From Lentibacillus cibarius (GTDB lineage: Bacteria > Bacillota > Bacilli > Bacillales > Amphibacillaceae): 64,000 nt of DNA. The DNA is taken from assembly GCF_005887555.1 (NCBI RefSeq), contig NZ_VCIA01000001.1, forward strand, positions 3,348,001-3,412,000. Reading direction: 5' to 3'. Shown in pieces: positions 40,460 through 50,921 of the stretch. Position 1 is the first letter of the stretch; each line of letters starts with the position of its first letter. The translations under genes and the position numbers were made by a program. Under the pieces are notes generated by a model. The model had not been told where the DNA came from, ran no database searches, and saw only the letters and a list, made by a program, of their open reading frames with translations.

Positions 40460-42493
40460 GTGTTGAATAAACCTATAACACAAATTAAAGGCGTAGGGGA
40501 AAAATTTGCAGCAGATTTAGCGGAGATGGGTATTCACACGGTGGAAGATGCGCTGTTTTATTTTCCCTACCGGTATGATCTATTTGAGATAAAACCACTG
40601 GGTGAACTCATTCATGAAGATAAAGTAACGATAGAGGGAAGGGTGATCCACGAACCTTCCCTTACTTTTTACGGAAAGAAACGGTCCCGGCTCGCGTTTA
40701 GTGTTGAAGTGGAAGGCGTTGCGGTTAAAGCAGTGATGTTCAATCGGGCATTCGCTAAAAAGCAGTTGAATATTGATGATACAGTGACCTTGACAGGGAA
40801 ATGGGATGCACACCGACTGCAAATCACAGTTGCGAATTTTAAGAAAGGCCCTGCCAATGAACAGGCATCGATCCAACCGATATATTCGGTGAAAGGTGAT
40901 GTGACAAGCTACAAAATAAAAAAAGTAATTCAAAATGCGTTGCAAACTTATAGACGTGATGTTCATGAAATTTTGCCGGAACGCTATCTTACATCCTATA
41001 AACTGCCGAATCGCTCGGCTGCGGTAGCTTCCATGCATTTTCCGAAAAGCAGAATCGACTTAAAACATGCCAGAAGACGCTTTACATATGAAGAATTGTT
41101 ATTATTTCAACTTAAAATGCAGCTGCTGCGTAAACTGAATCGGGAAGCAACGACCGGAAATGCGCAACATTACGACTCGGCCAGCGTGAATGACTTTATC
41201 GAGTGCTTTCCGTTTTCACTGACAAACGCACAGCAGAAAGCATTGAGGCAGATTCTTGCCGACATGCAGTCTCCTTATAGAATGAGCCGGCTGTTGCAGG
41301 GGGATGTCGGTTCCGGGAAAACGGCCGTTGCTGAAGTGTGTCTTTATGCCTCGATTACAGCGGGAAAACAAGGCGCATTGATGGTACCCACAGAAATCTT
41401 GGCTGAACAGCATTTTCAGTCACTGCAGGAAACATTTGGTGATAAGGCGTCTATTGTGTTACTAACCGGATCAATCAAAGGAAAAAAACGTAGAGAACTG
41501 CTTGCATCTGTTGAAAAACATGATGTGGATATAGTTGTCGGTACCCATGCCCTTATTCAGGATGATGTATTTTTTGCAGATTTGGGGTTTGTGATTGTGG
41601 ACGAGCAGCACCGGTTCGGGGTTGAACAGCGCCGCGTCTTACGGGAAAAAGGATTGAATCCGGATGTGTTGTTTATGACTGCAACACCAATTCCAAGAAC
41701 ATTAGCAATCACTGCATTTGGAGATATGGATGTTTCGGTAATTGACGAAATGCCATCAGGAAGGAAAGAGATTGAAACTTATTGGGCGAGGGAAAACACA
41801 TTCGAACGTATCCTTCAATTTATCGGCAAACGTGTAGCCCGAGGCGAGCAGGCGTATGTTGTCTGTCCGCTCATTGAGGAATCAGATAAACTGGATATCC
41901 AGAATGCTGTCGATTTGTATCATCAACTGGAGGAATTTTATCAAGGGTCTATCCAAGTGGGTCTCATGCACGGACGGCTGACTACAGACGAAAAAGACAG
42001 CGTAATGAAACAATTTGCCGATGGGGATGTCCACGTTCTTGTTTCAACGACGGTCGTGGAAGTCGGTGTAAATGTCCCCAATGCAACAATTATGGTTATT
42101 TATGATGCGGAACGTTTCGGCTTGTCTCAGCTGCATCAGCTTAGGGGAAGAGTCGGTCGAGGAGAACGGCAAAGTTACTGCATTCTGATTGCCGATCCAA
42201 AAGGAGAAACCGGTAAGGAACGTATGCGTATCATGACCGAAACGAATAATGGGTTCGAGCTATCTGAGCAAGACCTGAAGCTTCGTGGTCCGGGAGACTT
42301 TTTTGGAAAGAAACAGAGTGGCTTACCGGAATTTAAAGTGGCGGATATGATTCATGATTACCGCGCACTGGAGACAGCAAGGAAAGATGCTGAAGAAATC
42401 ATAGAAAACGGATTGCTCGAAAGCGACCCTGCATTTCATCAATTGCATAGGTATTTAGAAAATCATGCGATATTTCAAGAAAAATTAGATTAA
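40460..42493 (+). CDS. recG: ATP-dependent DNA helicase RecG
   Basis: 677 residues. It reverses stalled forks and processes recombination junctions. An N-terminal wedge/OB domain (TQIKGVGEKFAADL, FPYRYD) precedes the helicase core: Walker A LLQGDVGSGKTAV, Walker B VDEQHRFGVEQR, motif III TATPIPRTLA and motif VI QLRGRVGRG. GTG 40460 is chosen as AAAGAGTG ends about 8 nt upstream and the product fits homologue starts; TTG 40463 is an alternative. Confidence 0.95.
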   Translation: MLNKPITQIKGVGEKFAADLAEMGIHTVEDALFYFPYRYDLFEIKPLGELIHEDKVTIEGRVIHEPSLTFYGKKRSRLAFSVEVEGVAVKAVMFNRAFAKKQLNIDDTVTLTGKWDAHRLQITVANFKKGPANEQASIQPIYSVKGDVTSYKIKKVIQNALQTYRRDVHEILPERYLTSYKLPNRSAAVASMHFPKSRIDLKHARRRFTYEELLLFQLKMQLLRKLNREATTGNAQHYDSASVNDFIECFPFSLTNAQQKALRQILADMQSPYRMSRLLQGDVGSGKTAVAEVCLYASITAGKQGALMVPTEILAEQHFQSLQETFGDKASIVLLTGSIKGKKRRELLASVEKHDVDIVVGTHALIQDDVFFADLGFVIVDEQHRFGVEQRRVLREKGLNPDVLFMTATPIPRTLAITAFGDMDVSVIDEMPSGRKEIETYWARENTFERILQFIGKRVARGEQAYVVCPLIEESDKLDIQNAVDLYHQLEEFYQGSIQVGLMHGRLTTDEKDSVMKQFADGDVHVLVSTTVVEVGVNVPNATIMVIYDAERFGLSQLHQLRGRVGRGERQSYCILIADPKGETGKERMRIMTETNNGFELSEQDLKLRGPGDFFGKKQSGLPEFKVADMIHDYRALETARKDAEEIIENGLLESDPAFHQLHRYLENHAIFQEKLD

Positions 42494-42525
42494 CGGAAGA
42501 TTGGTTAAAATGCCAGATATCCTTG

Positions 42526-42568
42526 CAAAAACCGCCAAATCTGTGACAGGAAAACGAAGGTTTTTTTT
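42526..42568 (+). terminator. Weak terminator candidate after recG
   Basis: AAAACC and GGTTTT arms about 26 nt apart end in an eight-T run. The stem is short and AT-rich, so this is tentative. Confidence 0.3.
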
Positions 42569-42594
42569 AGTTTACTGCCATCCAAAACGATAAC

Positions 42595-42646
42595 TTGCAT
42601 ATTTACACGTGGTATTATATATTACTATTAGTACCAAGTCATAGGA
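42595..42646 (+). promoter_or_regulatory. fapR operon promoter with FapR operator
   Basis: TTGCAT (42595-42600), a 17-nt spacer and TATATT (42618-42623) form the promoter. Just after it, ATTAGTACCAAGTCATAGGAC (42627-42647) resembles the FapR operator, whose hallmark is TTAGTACC followed by a partial dyad. This predicts autorepression of the operon by FapR, relieved by malonyl-CoA. Confidence 0.75.
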
Positions 42647-42697
42647 CGAACAGCTAATAGGAATTTGTAAAGGTTTTTTCATTGGACGGTGCAAAAA

Positions 42698-43291
42698 ATG
42701 AAAATCAATAAAGCAGAACGACAGCGGTTATTGAAGGAAACAATCGAGGTGACACCTTTCATTACCGATGAAAAATTAGCCGGAAAATTCGGCGTCAGTA
42801 TACAAACGATTAGACTCGACCGAATGGAACTCGCCATACCGGAACTCCGTGAGCGAATTAAATCAGTTGCATCCGATCAGTGGAATGAGACGGTTAAAGC
42901 ACTTCCACTTGAAGAGGTGATTGGGGAGGTAGTTGATCTTGAGCTTGATTATCGTGCCATTTCAATTTTGGAAATAAAACAGGATCACGTATTCTCCCGT
43001 AATAAAATAGCCCGTGGACACCATTTATTTGCACAAGCAAACTCACTGGCAGTAGCGGTTATTAATGATGAGCTCGCACTGACAGCTAAATCGGACATCA
43101 AATTTACAAGGCAGGTAAGAATGGGAGAGCGGGTTGTTGCCAAAGCTTTTGTGGAAGATGTTGACGATAAAGGTATGACGGTGGTTCATGTGAACAGTTT
43201 TGTCGACAATGAAAAAGTATTTACTGGCATTTTTCATATGTATCGTTCAAACGAACCAAAAGGGGACATCGGAAATGAAAATAGCAATTGA
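42698..43291 (+). CDS. fapR: Malonyl-CoA-responsive lipid biosynthesis repressor FapR
   Basis: 197 residues. An N-terminal DeoR-like helix-turn-helix ([20 protein letters not shown]) is followed by a C-terminal hotdog domain that binds malonyl-CoA ([12 protein letters not shown], the [17 protein letters not shown] segment). It represses fatty-acid and phospholipid genes. ATG 42698 is preferred since GGACGGTG lies 6 nt upstream; GTG 42689 is an alternative. The end overlaps plsX by 17 nt. Confidence 0.94.
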   Translation: MKINKAERQRLLKETIEVTPFITDEKLAGKFGVSIQTIRLDRMELAIPELRERIKSVASDQWNETVKALPLEEVIGEVVDLELDYRAISILEIKQDHVFSRNKIARGHHLFAQANSLAVAVINDELALTAKSDIKFTRQVRMGERVVAKAFVEDVDDKGMTVVHVNSFVDNEKVFTGIFHMYRSNEPKGDIGNENSN

Positions 43292-44282
43292 TGCGATGGG
43301 CGGTGACCACGCACCTGAAGCAATTGTCAAAGGTGCTGTAAACGCGGTATCGCAAATGAATCATTTGAACATAACGCTCATTGGTGATGAGCAGAAAATA
43401 AAACCGTATCTAACTAATTCAAATAACATTGATATCATTCATACAGATGAAGTCATTACTGCCAATGATGAGCCGGTCCGGGCAGTCCGACGGAAAAAGA
43501 AGTCATCACTTGTTCTCATGGCGAAAGAAGTAAAAGACAACCGTGCTGATGCATGCATTTCAGCAGGAAATACCGGTGCCCTCATGAGTGCAGGATTGTT
43601 CGTTGTCGGAAGAATTTCCGGGATTGACCGGCCGGCATTAAGCCCTACACTGCCAACAAACGACGGCAAAGGTTTTTTGCTCCTTGATGTCGGTGCTAAT
43701 GTTGATGCCAAGGCGCATAACCTTGTTCAGTATGCGATCATGGGATCGATTTATACCGAAAAGGTTAGGGGCATCGCCAATCCGACAGTCGGCTTATTGA
43801 ATATCGGAACAGAGGAAGGTAAGGGTAATGACCTGACGAAAAAGGCGTTTGTCCAGTTAAAAGAGGCACCAGTGAATTTCGTTGGCAACGTGGAAGCCAG
43901 GGATATTCTTTCCGGTTCGGCTGATGTTGTCGTGACCGATGGGTTTAGTGGTAATATTGCCTTGAAAACAATCGAGGGGACGGCAATGACCATGTTCTCC
44001 ATGCTGAAAGAAACATTTATGTCATCGTTGAAAACCAAAATTGCTGCCGGTATGGTCAAAGGCGATTTAAAAGGGCTTCAGGGTAAACTGGATTATTCCG
44101 AATATGGCGGAGCGGGTCTTTTCGGTTTATCTTCACCGGTCATTAAAGCACACGGCTCATCGAATAGCCGGGCAGTCTTCAATGCTATCCAGCAGGCTGT
44201 ACATATGGTTGAACTTGATGTGACCGGTACGATTAAAACGACGGTGCAATCGATTGATTGGGATAAGGGGGAAAATGTATGA
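43275..44282 (+). CDS. plsX: Phosphate acyltransferase PlsX
   Basis: 335 residues. It converts acyl-ACP to acyl-phosphate, the donor for PlsY. The N terminus [18 protein letters not shown], the [11 protein letters not shown] motif and [10 protein letters not shown] are conserved. ATG 43275 is chosen because the family signature starts there and AAAGGGG lies upstream inside fapR. It overlaps fabD by 4 nt. Confidence 0.96.
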   Translation: MKIAIDAMGGDHAPEAIVKGAVNAVSQMNHLNITLIGDEQKIKPYLTNSNNIDIIHTDEVITANDEPVRAVRRKKKSSLVLMAKEVKDNRADACISAGNTGALMSAGLFVVGRISGIDRPALSPTLPTNDGKGFLLLDVGANVDAKAHNLVQYAIMGSIYTEKVRGIANPTVGLLNIGTEEGKGNDLTKKAFVQLKEAPVNFVGNVEARDILSGSADVVVTDGFSGNIALKTIEGTAMTMFSMLKETFMSSLKTKIAAGMVKGDLKGLQGKLDYSEYGGAGLFGLSSPVIKAHGSSNSRAVFNAIQQAVHMVELDVTGTIKTTVQSIDWDKGENV

Positions 44283-45220
44283 AACGAATAGCACTTCTAT
44301 TTCCTGGACAGGGATCCCAGGCAGTTGGTATGGGTAAAGCCTTGTACGATGAATACCCAGAGGTAAGGAAACTGTTCGATAAGGCTGATGAGCTTCTGGG
44401 CAATGAGCTGACAACATTAATGTTTGAAGGCCCGAAAGAAAAACTGACTGAAACAGAGAACACACAGCCAGCACTATTGTTAACAGGTGTCGCTGTACAC
44501 CAGCTGCTTATCAACGAAAACATTCAGCCGGTGATGGCGGCCGGCCACAGTCTTGGCGAATACAGTGCACTTGTTGCTTCCGGTGCGATGTCATTTGAAG
44601 AGGCATTGCCGCTTGTTGCAACGAGGGGACGCCTGATGGAAGAAGCATTTCCAAAAGGCAAAGGATCGATGGCGGCAGTACTGGGTATGTCTCGGGAAGC
44701 TATCGAACAGGCAATTGAACAATTGGATGAAGATGAAGTGGTTGATATTGCAAATTTGAACTGTCCGGGCCAGATTGTCATTTCCGGATCGAAAGAAGGT
44801 ATCGATGCAGCAGCAGAACTTTTAAAAGAAAACGGGGCAAAACGCGTGATGCCATTAAATGTCAGCGGACCCTTCCATTCTCGGCTGATGAAACCGGCCA
44901 ATGAACAATTTGCCAAGGAATTAGATCAAACGACATTCCGCAATGCTGATATCCCAGTTTACGCTAATGTGACTGCTGAGCCGGTAACAGATAAGAATAT
45001 GGTAAAAGATTTGCTAATTAGACAGCTATATTCACCAGTACGGTTTGAAGAATCCGTCCGCCATATGATCAATGAAGGTGTTGATGCCTTTGTTGAGCTC
45101 GGAACCGGGAAAGTATTGAGTGGACTTGTACGGAAAATTGACCGGAAAACGAAAACATTTGCGATCCAAGACCCGGATTCATTGAATGACTTTTTAACGT
45201 GGTATAAGGAGGAATCCTAA
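44279..45220 (+). CDS. fabD: Malonyl-CoA:ACP transacylase
   Basis: 313 residues. It moves malonyl groups from CoA to ACP. The start [12 protein letters not shown], the nucleophile Ser91 in GHSLGEYSA and the catalytic His in SGPFHSRLM are present. The 3' end is TAATG, shared with the fabG start. Confidence 0.96.
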   Translation: MKRIALLFPGQGSQAVGMGKALYDEYPEVRKLFDKADELLGNELTTLMFEGPKEKLTETENTQPALLLTGVAVHQLLINENIQPVMAAGHSLGEYSALVASGAMSFEEALPLVATRGRLMEEAFPKGKGSMAAVLGMSREAIEQAIEQLDEDEVVDIANLNCPGQIVISGSKEGIDAAAELLKENGAKRVMPLNVSGPFHSRLMKPANEQFAKELDQTTFRNADIPVYANVTAEPVTDKNMVKDLLIRQLYSPVRFEESVRHMINEGVDAFVELGTGKVLSGLVRKIDRKTKTFAIQDPDSLNDFLTWYKEES

Positions 45221-45960
45221 TGCTTGCAGGAAAAAACGCTTTAGTAACCGGTGCCTCACGGGGAATCGGCCGTGCCATTGCCCTGGAACTAGCCAGACAA
45301 GGAGCTAATGTTGCCGTAAATTATGCCGGAAGTGAGGATAAAGCACACGCCGTTGTTGAAGAAGTAAAGCAATTTGGTGTACAATCAATAAAGGTTCAGG
45401 CAAATGTTGCTGATGAGAAAGAAACAAAAGCAATGGTAAAAGAAGTTGTTAATCAATTTGGCGGCTTGGACATACTCGTGAATAATGCAGGTATTAACAG
45501 GGACAATTTATTAATGCGGATGAAAGAAGATGAATTCGATCAGGTCATTGAGACGAACTTAAAAGGCGTTTTTCAATGCACTAAAGCTGTTTCCAGACAG
45601 ATGATGAAACAAAAAGGCGGCAGAATTATCAATGTCTCCTCGGTTGTTGGTGTCAGCGGCAATGCCGGTCAAGCGAATTACACGGCTGCTAAAGCAGGTG
45701 TTATTGGCCTGACGAAATCAACTGCGAAAGAATTTGCTTCCCGCAATATTCTTGTTAATGCAGTTGCGCCTGGATTCATTTCGACTGATATGACCGATGC
45801 CCTGACTGATGAGCAGAAAGAAGGTATGCTGTCCTTGATACCACTGGAAAAACTCGGTGAACCGGAAGATGTTGCCCGTGTTGTCCGCTTTTTAGCCTCC
45901 GAGGATGCAAACTATATCACCGGTCAGACGATTCATATCGATGGCGGCATGGTGATGTAA
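45220..45960 (+). CDS. fabG: 3-oxoacyl-ACP reductase
   Basis: 246 residues. A short-chain dehydrogenase that reduces beta-ketoacyl-ACP with NADPH. The cofactor motif [16 protein letters not shown], the catalytic Ser region and YTAAKAG are intact. AGGAGG lies before the ATG inside fabD. Confidence 0.96.
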   Translation: MLAGKNALVTGASRGIGRAIALELARQGANVAVNYAGSEDKAHAVVEEVKQFGVQSIKVQANVADEKETKAMVKEVVNQFGGLDILVNNAGINRDNLLMRMKEDEFDQVIETNLKGVFQCTKAVSRQMMKQKGGRIINVSSVVGVSGNAGQANYTAAKAGVIGLTKSTAKEFASRNILVNAVAPGFISTDMTDALTDEQKEGMLSLIPLEKLGEPEDVARVVRFLASEDANYITGQTIHIDGGMVM

Positions 45961-46003
45961 GACGTAAGGCTATTACATATTTTAGTGAAAGGGGGTGACG
46001 GAG

Positions 46004-46240
46004 ATGGCAGACGTATTTGACAAAGTAAAAGATATTATTGTTGATAAATTGGAAGTAGAAGAATCAAAAGTAACGATGGAGGCTTCTTTCAAGGACGATC
46101 TTGAAGCAGACTCACTTGATGTAGTTGAACTTGTTATGGAACTTGAGGATGAGTTTGACATGGAAATTGCCGATGAAGAGGCTGAAAAAATCAATACGGT
46201 TGGTGATGCTGTTAATTACATAAACAGCAACCAATCATAA
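46004..46240 (+). CDS. acpP: Acyl carrier protein
   Basis: 78 residues, very acidic. The phosphopantetheine site is Ser37 in [13 protein letters not shown] 46004 is preferred because GGGGGTGA ends 5 nt upstream; GTG 45995 lies in that site. It is the last gene of the fapR operon, and a terminator follows. Confidence 0.96.
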   Translation: MADVFDKVKDIIVDKLEVEESKVTMEASFKDDLEADSLDVVELVMELEDEFDMEIADEEAEKINTVGDAVNYINSNQS

Positions 46241-46252
46241 TATAGCTCCTGA

Positions 46253-46277
46253 AAAGTCTCGCATGGTGCGAGACTTT
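46253..46277 (+). terminator. Terminator after acpP
   Basis: AAAGTCTCGCA (46253-46263) pairs perfectly with TGCGAGACTTT (46267-46277) around a 3-nt loop. The T run is short. Confidence 0.75.
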
Positions 46278-46399
46278 CTGTTATTTACATTGAATCAATT
46301 TCATAAGTGCTGATTTTCGCAAAATACACGAACTTTTACGTGTGATACGGATTTGATTGTTTGTCTTTATTGATACTAGTTGTCCGTAATGAAAGGTGA

Positions 46400-46545
46400 C
46401 CGACTCCTGCGGGAAAAGCAGGCAGGCTAAATTCGCGACGTCCTGTCGCAACGCCTGCACTAGCACGTCCTGTGCGTCGAAGACCCCGCAGGAAGTGGTT
46501 TTCTTCCGAGGAGGCTGAATCAGCCCTGAGGAAAGCGTGTCACCT
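46400..46545 (+). repeat. Dispersed GC-rich repeat copy C with nested 59-nt insert
   Basis: The outer element reads CGACTCCTGCGGGAAAAGC and resumes at GAAGACCCCGCAGGAAGTGG, then CTTCCGAGGAGGCTGAA and GAGGAAAGCGTG, as in copy B2. Between them lies an insert (46421-46479) starting GGCAGGCTAAATTCG and ending GCACGTCCTGTGCGTCG. This insert occurs by itself near smc and after ffh. So one repeat seems to sit inside another. The left and right flanks (GAAAGGTGAC, GTCACCTTTC) are also inverted repeats, forming a long hairpin between acpP and rnc. Confidence 0.75.
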
Positions 46546-46674
46546 TTCATGCAGGACAACGGAAGTGTGAATGAAAACATAATGTTCGTGGTTTACTTTT
46601 TTACAACGAATTATGAAATTGACTCACATTGTGTAAAATTAACTTAATCTTCGTATAGAGTGGTGATAACAGAC

Positions 46675-47358
46675 ATGAATATTTCCCAATTGGAAAATCA
46701 GCTAGGTATAACATTTAACGACCATGCGTTGCTGAGACAGGCTTTTACACATTCATCTTATGTGAATGAGCATCGGAACGAGTCATTTTCGGATAATGAA
46801 CGATTGGAATTTTTAGGTGATGCGGTTCTCGAACTGGGCGTATCCCAATATTTGTATCGTCAGAAAGAACGGCTGGCTGAAGGAGATTTAACCAAATTAC
46901 GGGCTTCCATTGTTTGTGAGTCAGCTTTGGAAGAGTTTGCCCGGGAATTGAATTTCGGTGAATATCTTCTGTTAGGCAGAGGTGAGGAGCAAACGGGCGG
47001 CCGTGAACGCCCAGCACTGCTTGCAGATGTGTTTGAAGCGTTCCTGGGAGCGCTGTATCTTGATCAAGGATATGACGTTGTTATTCAATTCCTGAAGAAA
47101 TATGTTTATCCGAAAATAACGACTGGTGCTTTTTCGCATGCGATGGATTATAAAAGCAAACTACAGGAATATGTTCAAAAAAACCGTGATCACAGTATTG
47201 ATTATGTGATTGCAGATGAAAAAGGTCCATCCCATGACAAAGAGTTTGTCGCGCAGGTCGTGATAAATGGCAAAGTTTCAGGTAAGGGGATAGGACATAC
47301 GAAAAAAGAAGCCGAACAGCGCGCAGCCAAGTATGCGCTTGATACGCTGGAGGATTGA
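46675..47358 (+). CDS. rnc: Ribonuclease III
   Basis: 227 residues. It cuts double-stranded RNA in rRNA maturation and toxin or antisense control. The catalytic signature [14 protein letters not shown] and the second metal-binding region [15 protein letters not shown] are intact. A C-terminal dsRNA-binding domain follows ([23 protein letters not shown]). The start is uncertain: ATG 46675 has GTGGTGAT upstream; GTG 46660 or 46663 are possible. In B. subtilis smc follows directly; here about 4.7 kb of other genes intervenes. Confidence 0.95.
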   Translation: MNISQLENQLGITFNDHALLRQAFTHSSYVNEHRNESFSDNERLEFLGDAVLELGVSQYLYRQKERLAEGDLTKLRASIVCESALEEFARELNFGEYLLLGRGEEQTGGRERPALLADVFEAFLGALYLDQGYDVVIQFLKKYVYPKITTGAFSHAMDYKSKLQEYVQKNRDHSIDYVIADEKGPSHDKEFVAQVVINGKVSGKGIGHTKKEAEQRAAKYALDTLED

Positions 47359-47405
47359 AGAAAAGGCTATATTTGTGCTTTGTGCAGGAAAATTAAGATA
47401 TAAGG

Positions 47406-47442
47406 AAGCAGTGGATTCGGAAACGAGTTCACTGCTTTTTTT
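47406..47442 (+). terminator. Terminator after rnc
   Basis: AAGCAGTG and CACTGCTT arms around a 16-nt loop, followed by a seven-T run. It separates rnc from the TRAP genes. Confidence 0.8.
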
Positions 47443-47871
47443 AGTTTTTTGTCACTGGATGCTAGGATTGTAAATTTTTGGGGTGTGTGTTTAAACCCAG
47501 CTTTAGAAAAGTAGCTTAAGGTCTATTCATTGGTGTATATAATAACTTTTATTAATAATCATAATATATAAAATATTAAAAATATATTGATATTACTGCT
47601 TTTAAATGGTTGAATAAAAATAAAGTGAAGGAAGGGGAAGCTATGGTGAAAATAGGTTTCTCTTATGTAAACGGATTCAAGTTCAATTTTGTGGGAGGTG
47701 GGTTCTGATACTATTTGGTGAATTGTCTTCTTTACCCTGAAAATAAGCGATATTAAATTATATTTTTTCTATAGTTGACCAAAGTTTTCGGTACTTGTTT
47801 TAAAAATTAAACGGTTGTCCAGTACTTCATCCGGTATTTTGTTAAATAAGGGATAGAAAGGAGAGGAAAAA
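47443..47871 (+). other. AT-rich intergenic region before the TRAP genes
   Basis: 429 nt, clearly more AT-rich than its surroundings. It holds a 21-codon frame (47643-47708) that follows GAAGGAAGGGG and starts MVKIGFSYVNGF; it matches nothing I know and may be chance. Promoters for the transporter are expected here, but no convincing -35/-10 pair was fixed. Confidence 0.5.
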
Positions 47872-49179
47872 TTGAACACGATACTTATTATAGCATTGAT
47901 GTTTGCTTGCCTTTTTATTGTTCTGTTTTTAGGCTTACCTGTTGCGCTTGGTTTAGGCGGCACTGCTGTTTTATTTGCTTATCTGTATGTTCCGGAAGTA
48001 TTGATGGCTGCTCCGAGCTCCTTCTTTTCAACGCCGTGGCAGAATATTTTAGTAACCGTACCGTTGTTTATTTTTATGGGAAATATTATCCGTTATTCGG
48101 GGATTGCCCAAGATGCTTATGATGCAGCATATAAATTAATCGGTCATCTCCCCGGAGGATTGGCAATGGGAACGGTTCAAGTGTGCACTATTTTTGCAGC
48201 TATCACCGGCGTGACACCTCCAGCCACGATTACGATGGGGCAGATTGCTTATCCTTCCATGATGAGGTATCAGTACCACAGAGGTATTGCTATAGGTTCC
48301 ATCGGTGCTGGCGGGGCATTAGGTGCCCTTATTCCTCCAAGTGTTCCTTTCATTTTTTACGGTATATTGGCTAATGAATCAATAGGCGCCTTGTTTTTGG
48401 GAGGCATTATACCAGGATTAATACTGTCTATTTTGTATGTTGTTTATATCGGAATAAGATGTAAGGTTCAACCACACATGGGGCCAGCAATACCTAAGGA
48501 TAATAGATACACTGTACGGGAGAAGCTTGGCGCAATCGCAGGTATTTGGCCGTTTCTTGTTCTAATTTTTCTTGTTTTAGGTGTCATTTGGATGGGAGTG
48601 GCTACACCTGCTGAAGCTGCTGCTTTTGGTGCTGGCGGTGCGCTTCTCATTAACATTTTATATCGCAGTCTCACTTGGCAAATCGTCAAAGATTCACTTA
48701 AATTCACTGTTAAGCTAGTAGGCATGGGGTTCTGGATTTTGATTGCTGCTAATTTTTTTGTCAACGTCTTCAGTGCCTTGGGTGGCCAGGGAGTTATTAC
48801 TTCAGCTGTTTTAGGAATGCCCGGCGGAGAATGGGGTGCCCTGCTAATGATGATGTTTATAATCATGATTCTCGGAATGGTGATGGATGATTGGGCCATT
48901 ATTATGATGGTGACTCCGTTATTTGTGCCAATTCTAAACGCATTAGATATAAGCACGCTATGGTTTGGTGTTCTTTTTATCGTAAATATACAGATAGCTT
49001 ATTTAACGCCTCCTTTTGGTTTCGTTTTATTCTGGATAAAGAGTATTTTGCCAAAAGATGTAACAATGGGCGATGTCTACCGTTCTGTTTTACCGTTCAT
49101 CGGCCTTCAGCTTATTGCATTAATATTGCTTATTTTGTTTCCTGAATTGGCAACGTGGCTCCCTAGTACGATGAGGTAA
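47872..49179 (+). CDS. dctM: TRAP transporter large membrane subunit DctM
   Basis: 435 residues with about 12 hydrophobic segments. DctM-type subunits form the sodium-driven translocation channel. Typical parts are FLGLPVALGLGG near the N terminus, the VPLFIFMGNIIRYSG segment, ITGVTPPATITMGQIAYPSM and LIPPSVPFIFYGI. It starts at TTG after AAAGGAGAGG. The usual TRAP order is P-Q-M, but here M comes first. The group lies between rnc and smc, which are adjacent in B. subtilis. Confidence 0.92.
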   Translation: MNTILIIALMFACLFIVLFLGLPVALGLGGTAVLFAYLYVPEVLMAAPSSFFSTPWQNILVTVPLFIFMGNIIRYSGIAQDAYDAAYKLIGHLPGGLAMGTVQVCTIFAAITGVTPPATITMGQIAYPSMMRYQYHRGIAIGSIGAGGALGALIPPSVPFIFYGILANESIGALFLGGIIPGLILSILYVVYIGIRCKVQPHMGPAIPKDNRYTVREKLGAIAGIWPFLVLIFLVLGVIWMGVATPAEAAAFGAGGALLINILYRSLTWQIVKDSLKFTVKLVGMGFWILIAANFFVNVFSALGGQGVITSAVLGMPGGEWGALLMMMFIIMILGMVMDDWAIIMMVTPLFVPILNALDISTLWFGVLFIVNIQIAYLTPPFGFVLFWIKSILPKDVTMGDVYRSVLPFIGLQLIALILLILFPELATWLPSTMR

Positions 49180-49607
49180 TAGCAATATTGAAAGTTGAGG
49201 CAGGGTTACCATTAAGCTGTTTAGTGAAATTAAATTGACTTAAGGAGGTGACCGTCAGTTAATACCTAAAGCAAAGTAAGGGTTAAGTAGCTTGTAAAGG
49301 AGGTAGATGTTTCTAACACTTTTGCGTACACAAACTTTGCTGAGAACCGTCACAAGGCCATTTTTCACCTAAGAGATAAATAGATCTCCAAACTTCATTA
49401 GCATCAACAGCCTCGTCTATACTAATTCAGAAATAGATTACATGTTAAAAGTAATGTATGAAAGGAAAAATGCACTTTGGCGGTCTGGCAAGGAACGTAA
49501 TAAGGGGAAAATTATAGGTAGTAAGGTCCTTTTCTGGATTATAATCTATCGGATGACATGAAGGAAGGTTTTTAGTTCTTGGTCAAAAAGAGGAGGGGAT
49601 TATTTTG
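49180..49607 (+). other. Intergenic region between dctM and dctP
   Basis: 428 nt. Two strong ribosome-binding-like tracts occur, TTAAGGAGGTGACC (49239-49252) and GTAAAGGAGGTAG (49294-49306). Only the second is followed by a start, opening a 21-codon frame (49307-49372) with no family likeness. A TTATAAT box occurs near 49540. It could be a leader with its own promoter, or the scar of a lost gene. Confidence 0.4.
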
Positions 49608-50699
49608 ATGAGGAAATATCTAGTAATTGTATTGATGCTCACATTTGCAGGTCTTATTATGACTGGATGTCTGGCGGAAGAAACATCAAATAGTGACAAT
49701 TCAGACGCAGGCGATTCAGAAGGTGAATACGGTCCACCTGACGAAGTGACTAAATGGACATTTCAGCCTGCCTTTGATTCCGGTGATGCGGGTTGGGCTA
49801 ATGGTGTGAAGCCGTGGATTGAGGATGTGGAAGAAGCGACGGAAGGTACCATTGAAATTGAACTTCTTCAAGCAGGATCGATCGTTAGTGGAAATGAAGC
49901 ATTTGGTGCCGCCAGTAGCGGAACAATAGATGTTTATGCCGGCTGGGCGACTGTCTATGGCGGAATCATGCCTGAGGGTATGCTCGCTTATGGAATGCCA
50001 ATGGGCGCTGAAAACGCTGAGGAAGCCTGGGAGGCTATGTGGGGGAATAACAAGTACCAAATCGGTGAACTGGTTCAGGAAGCGGCCAATGAGAATAATT
50101 TGCAATGGGTTGGCTGGGCTAACCAGGGACCGAACTCGATCTTTACCAAGTTCCCGGTAAATGGTATGGAAGATTTAGAAGGGAAAAAGCTTAGAGCTGG
50201 TGGTCCGCAAGCACTATTTTTGGAAGCTATGGGTGGCACACCAGTATCGTTGGAAAGTGATGAAATATACTCAGCCATTGATTTAGGTACTATTGAGGGT
50301 ACGCTTTGGGATACTGGCGGCATGAACGATATGAAATTCCAAGAGGTTATCGACTACGCTATGCTTCCGGGGTGGAATCCTGCCCAACACCAGGAAATTT
50401 ACGTTAATTTAGATGCCTGGAATAATCTAAATGATTGGCAACGGGATAAAATAAATGAGGTATTTAAGTCCAATTACTTTAAAACGAGTGAAATGCATGC
50501 TGAAGGTGTAGAAGAAGCTTTACAAGACCTCAAGGACAGTGGCGGTGAAGTTATTAACTTAAGCGATGAAAAAGTGGAGGAAATGCGTGAGAAAACAATT
50601 GAAAAAGTATGGCCTAAGATTGCTGAGAAGTCAGAGCGAAATGCTGAGGGCGTTAAGCTGTGGAAGCAATTCCTGAAGGACAAAGGCAAAATAGAATAA
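49608..50699 (+). CDS. dctP: TRAP transporter substrate-binding lipoprotein DctP
   Basis: 363 residues. A lipoprotein signal is visible: a short basic start, a hydrophobic run and LIMTGC with the lipid-bearing Cys21, then a Ser/Asp-rich linker. The DctP fold follows, with VNGMEDLEGKKLRAGG placing the conserved Arg at about residue 196 that usually contacts a substrate carboxylate. The ligand is probably an organic acid, but it cannot be named. ATG 49608 has AGGAGGGG 9 nt upstream; TTG 49605 is possible. Confidence 0.92.
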   Translation: MRKYLVIVLMLTFAGLIMTGCLAEETSNSDNSDAGDSEGEYGPPDEVTKWTFQPAFDSGDAGWANGVKPWIEDVEEATEGTIEIELLQAGSIVSGNEAFGAASSGTIDVYAGWATVYGGIMPEGMLAYGMPMGAENAEEAWEAMWGNNKYQIGELVQEAANENNLQWVGWANQGPNSIFTKFPVNGMEDLEGKKLRAGGPQALFLEAMGGTPVSLESDEIYSAIDLGTIEGTLWDTGGMNDMKFQEVIDYAMLPGWNPAQHQEIYVNLDAWNNLNDWQRDKINEVFKSNYFKTSEMHAEGVEEALQDLKDSGGEVINLSDEKVEEMREKTIEKVWPKIAEKSERNAEGVKLWKQFLKDKGKIE

Positions 50700-50733
50700 T
50701 ATTTAGGCTTTGCGTGATTCTCTATAGTCAGGT

Positions 50734-50820
50734 TAAGAGGTAAAGTCTCAAGACAGTCGAAAAGGAAAGAACCAGTGCGATGACTGCCGCCTCTTTTAGT
50801 TTTTGTAGTTTTTTTCAATT
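50734..50820 (+). other. Hairpin-prone gap between dctP and dctQ
   Basis: AAGAGG and CCTCTT arms with inner ACAGTC/GACTG pairs end in a TTTTAG...TTTTTTT tract, a possible terminator or attenuator. It may set the low level of membrane subunit relative to the binding protein. Confidence 0.4.
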
Positions 50821-50921
50821 AGTATTGTAAAACTTCTTCAAAAACTGGAGAGGTGGCCTGATTGTTAAACAAAACGTATACAATGAAAATTAATTTAAAT
50901 GAAAGGAGGCGACCTGGCTAA

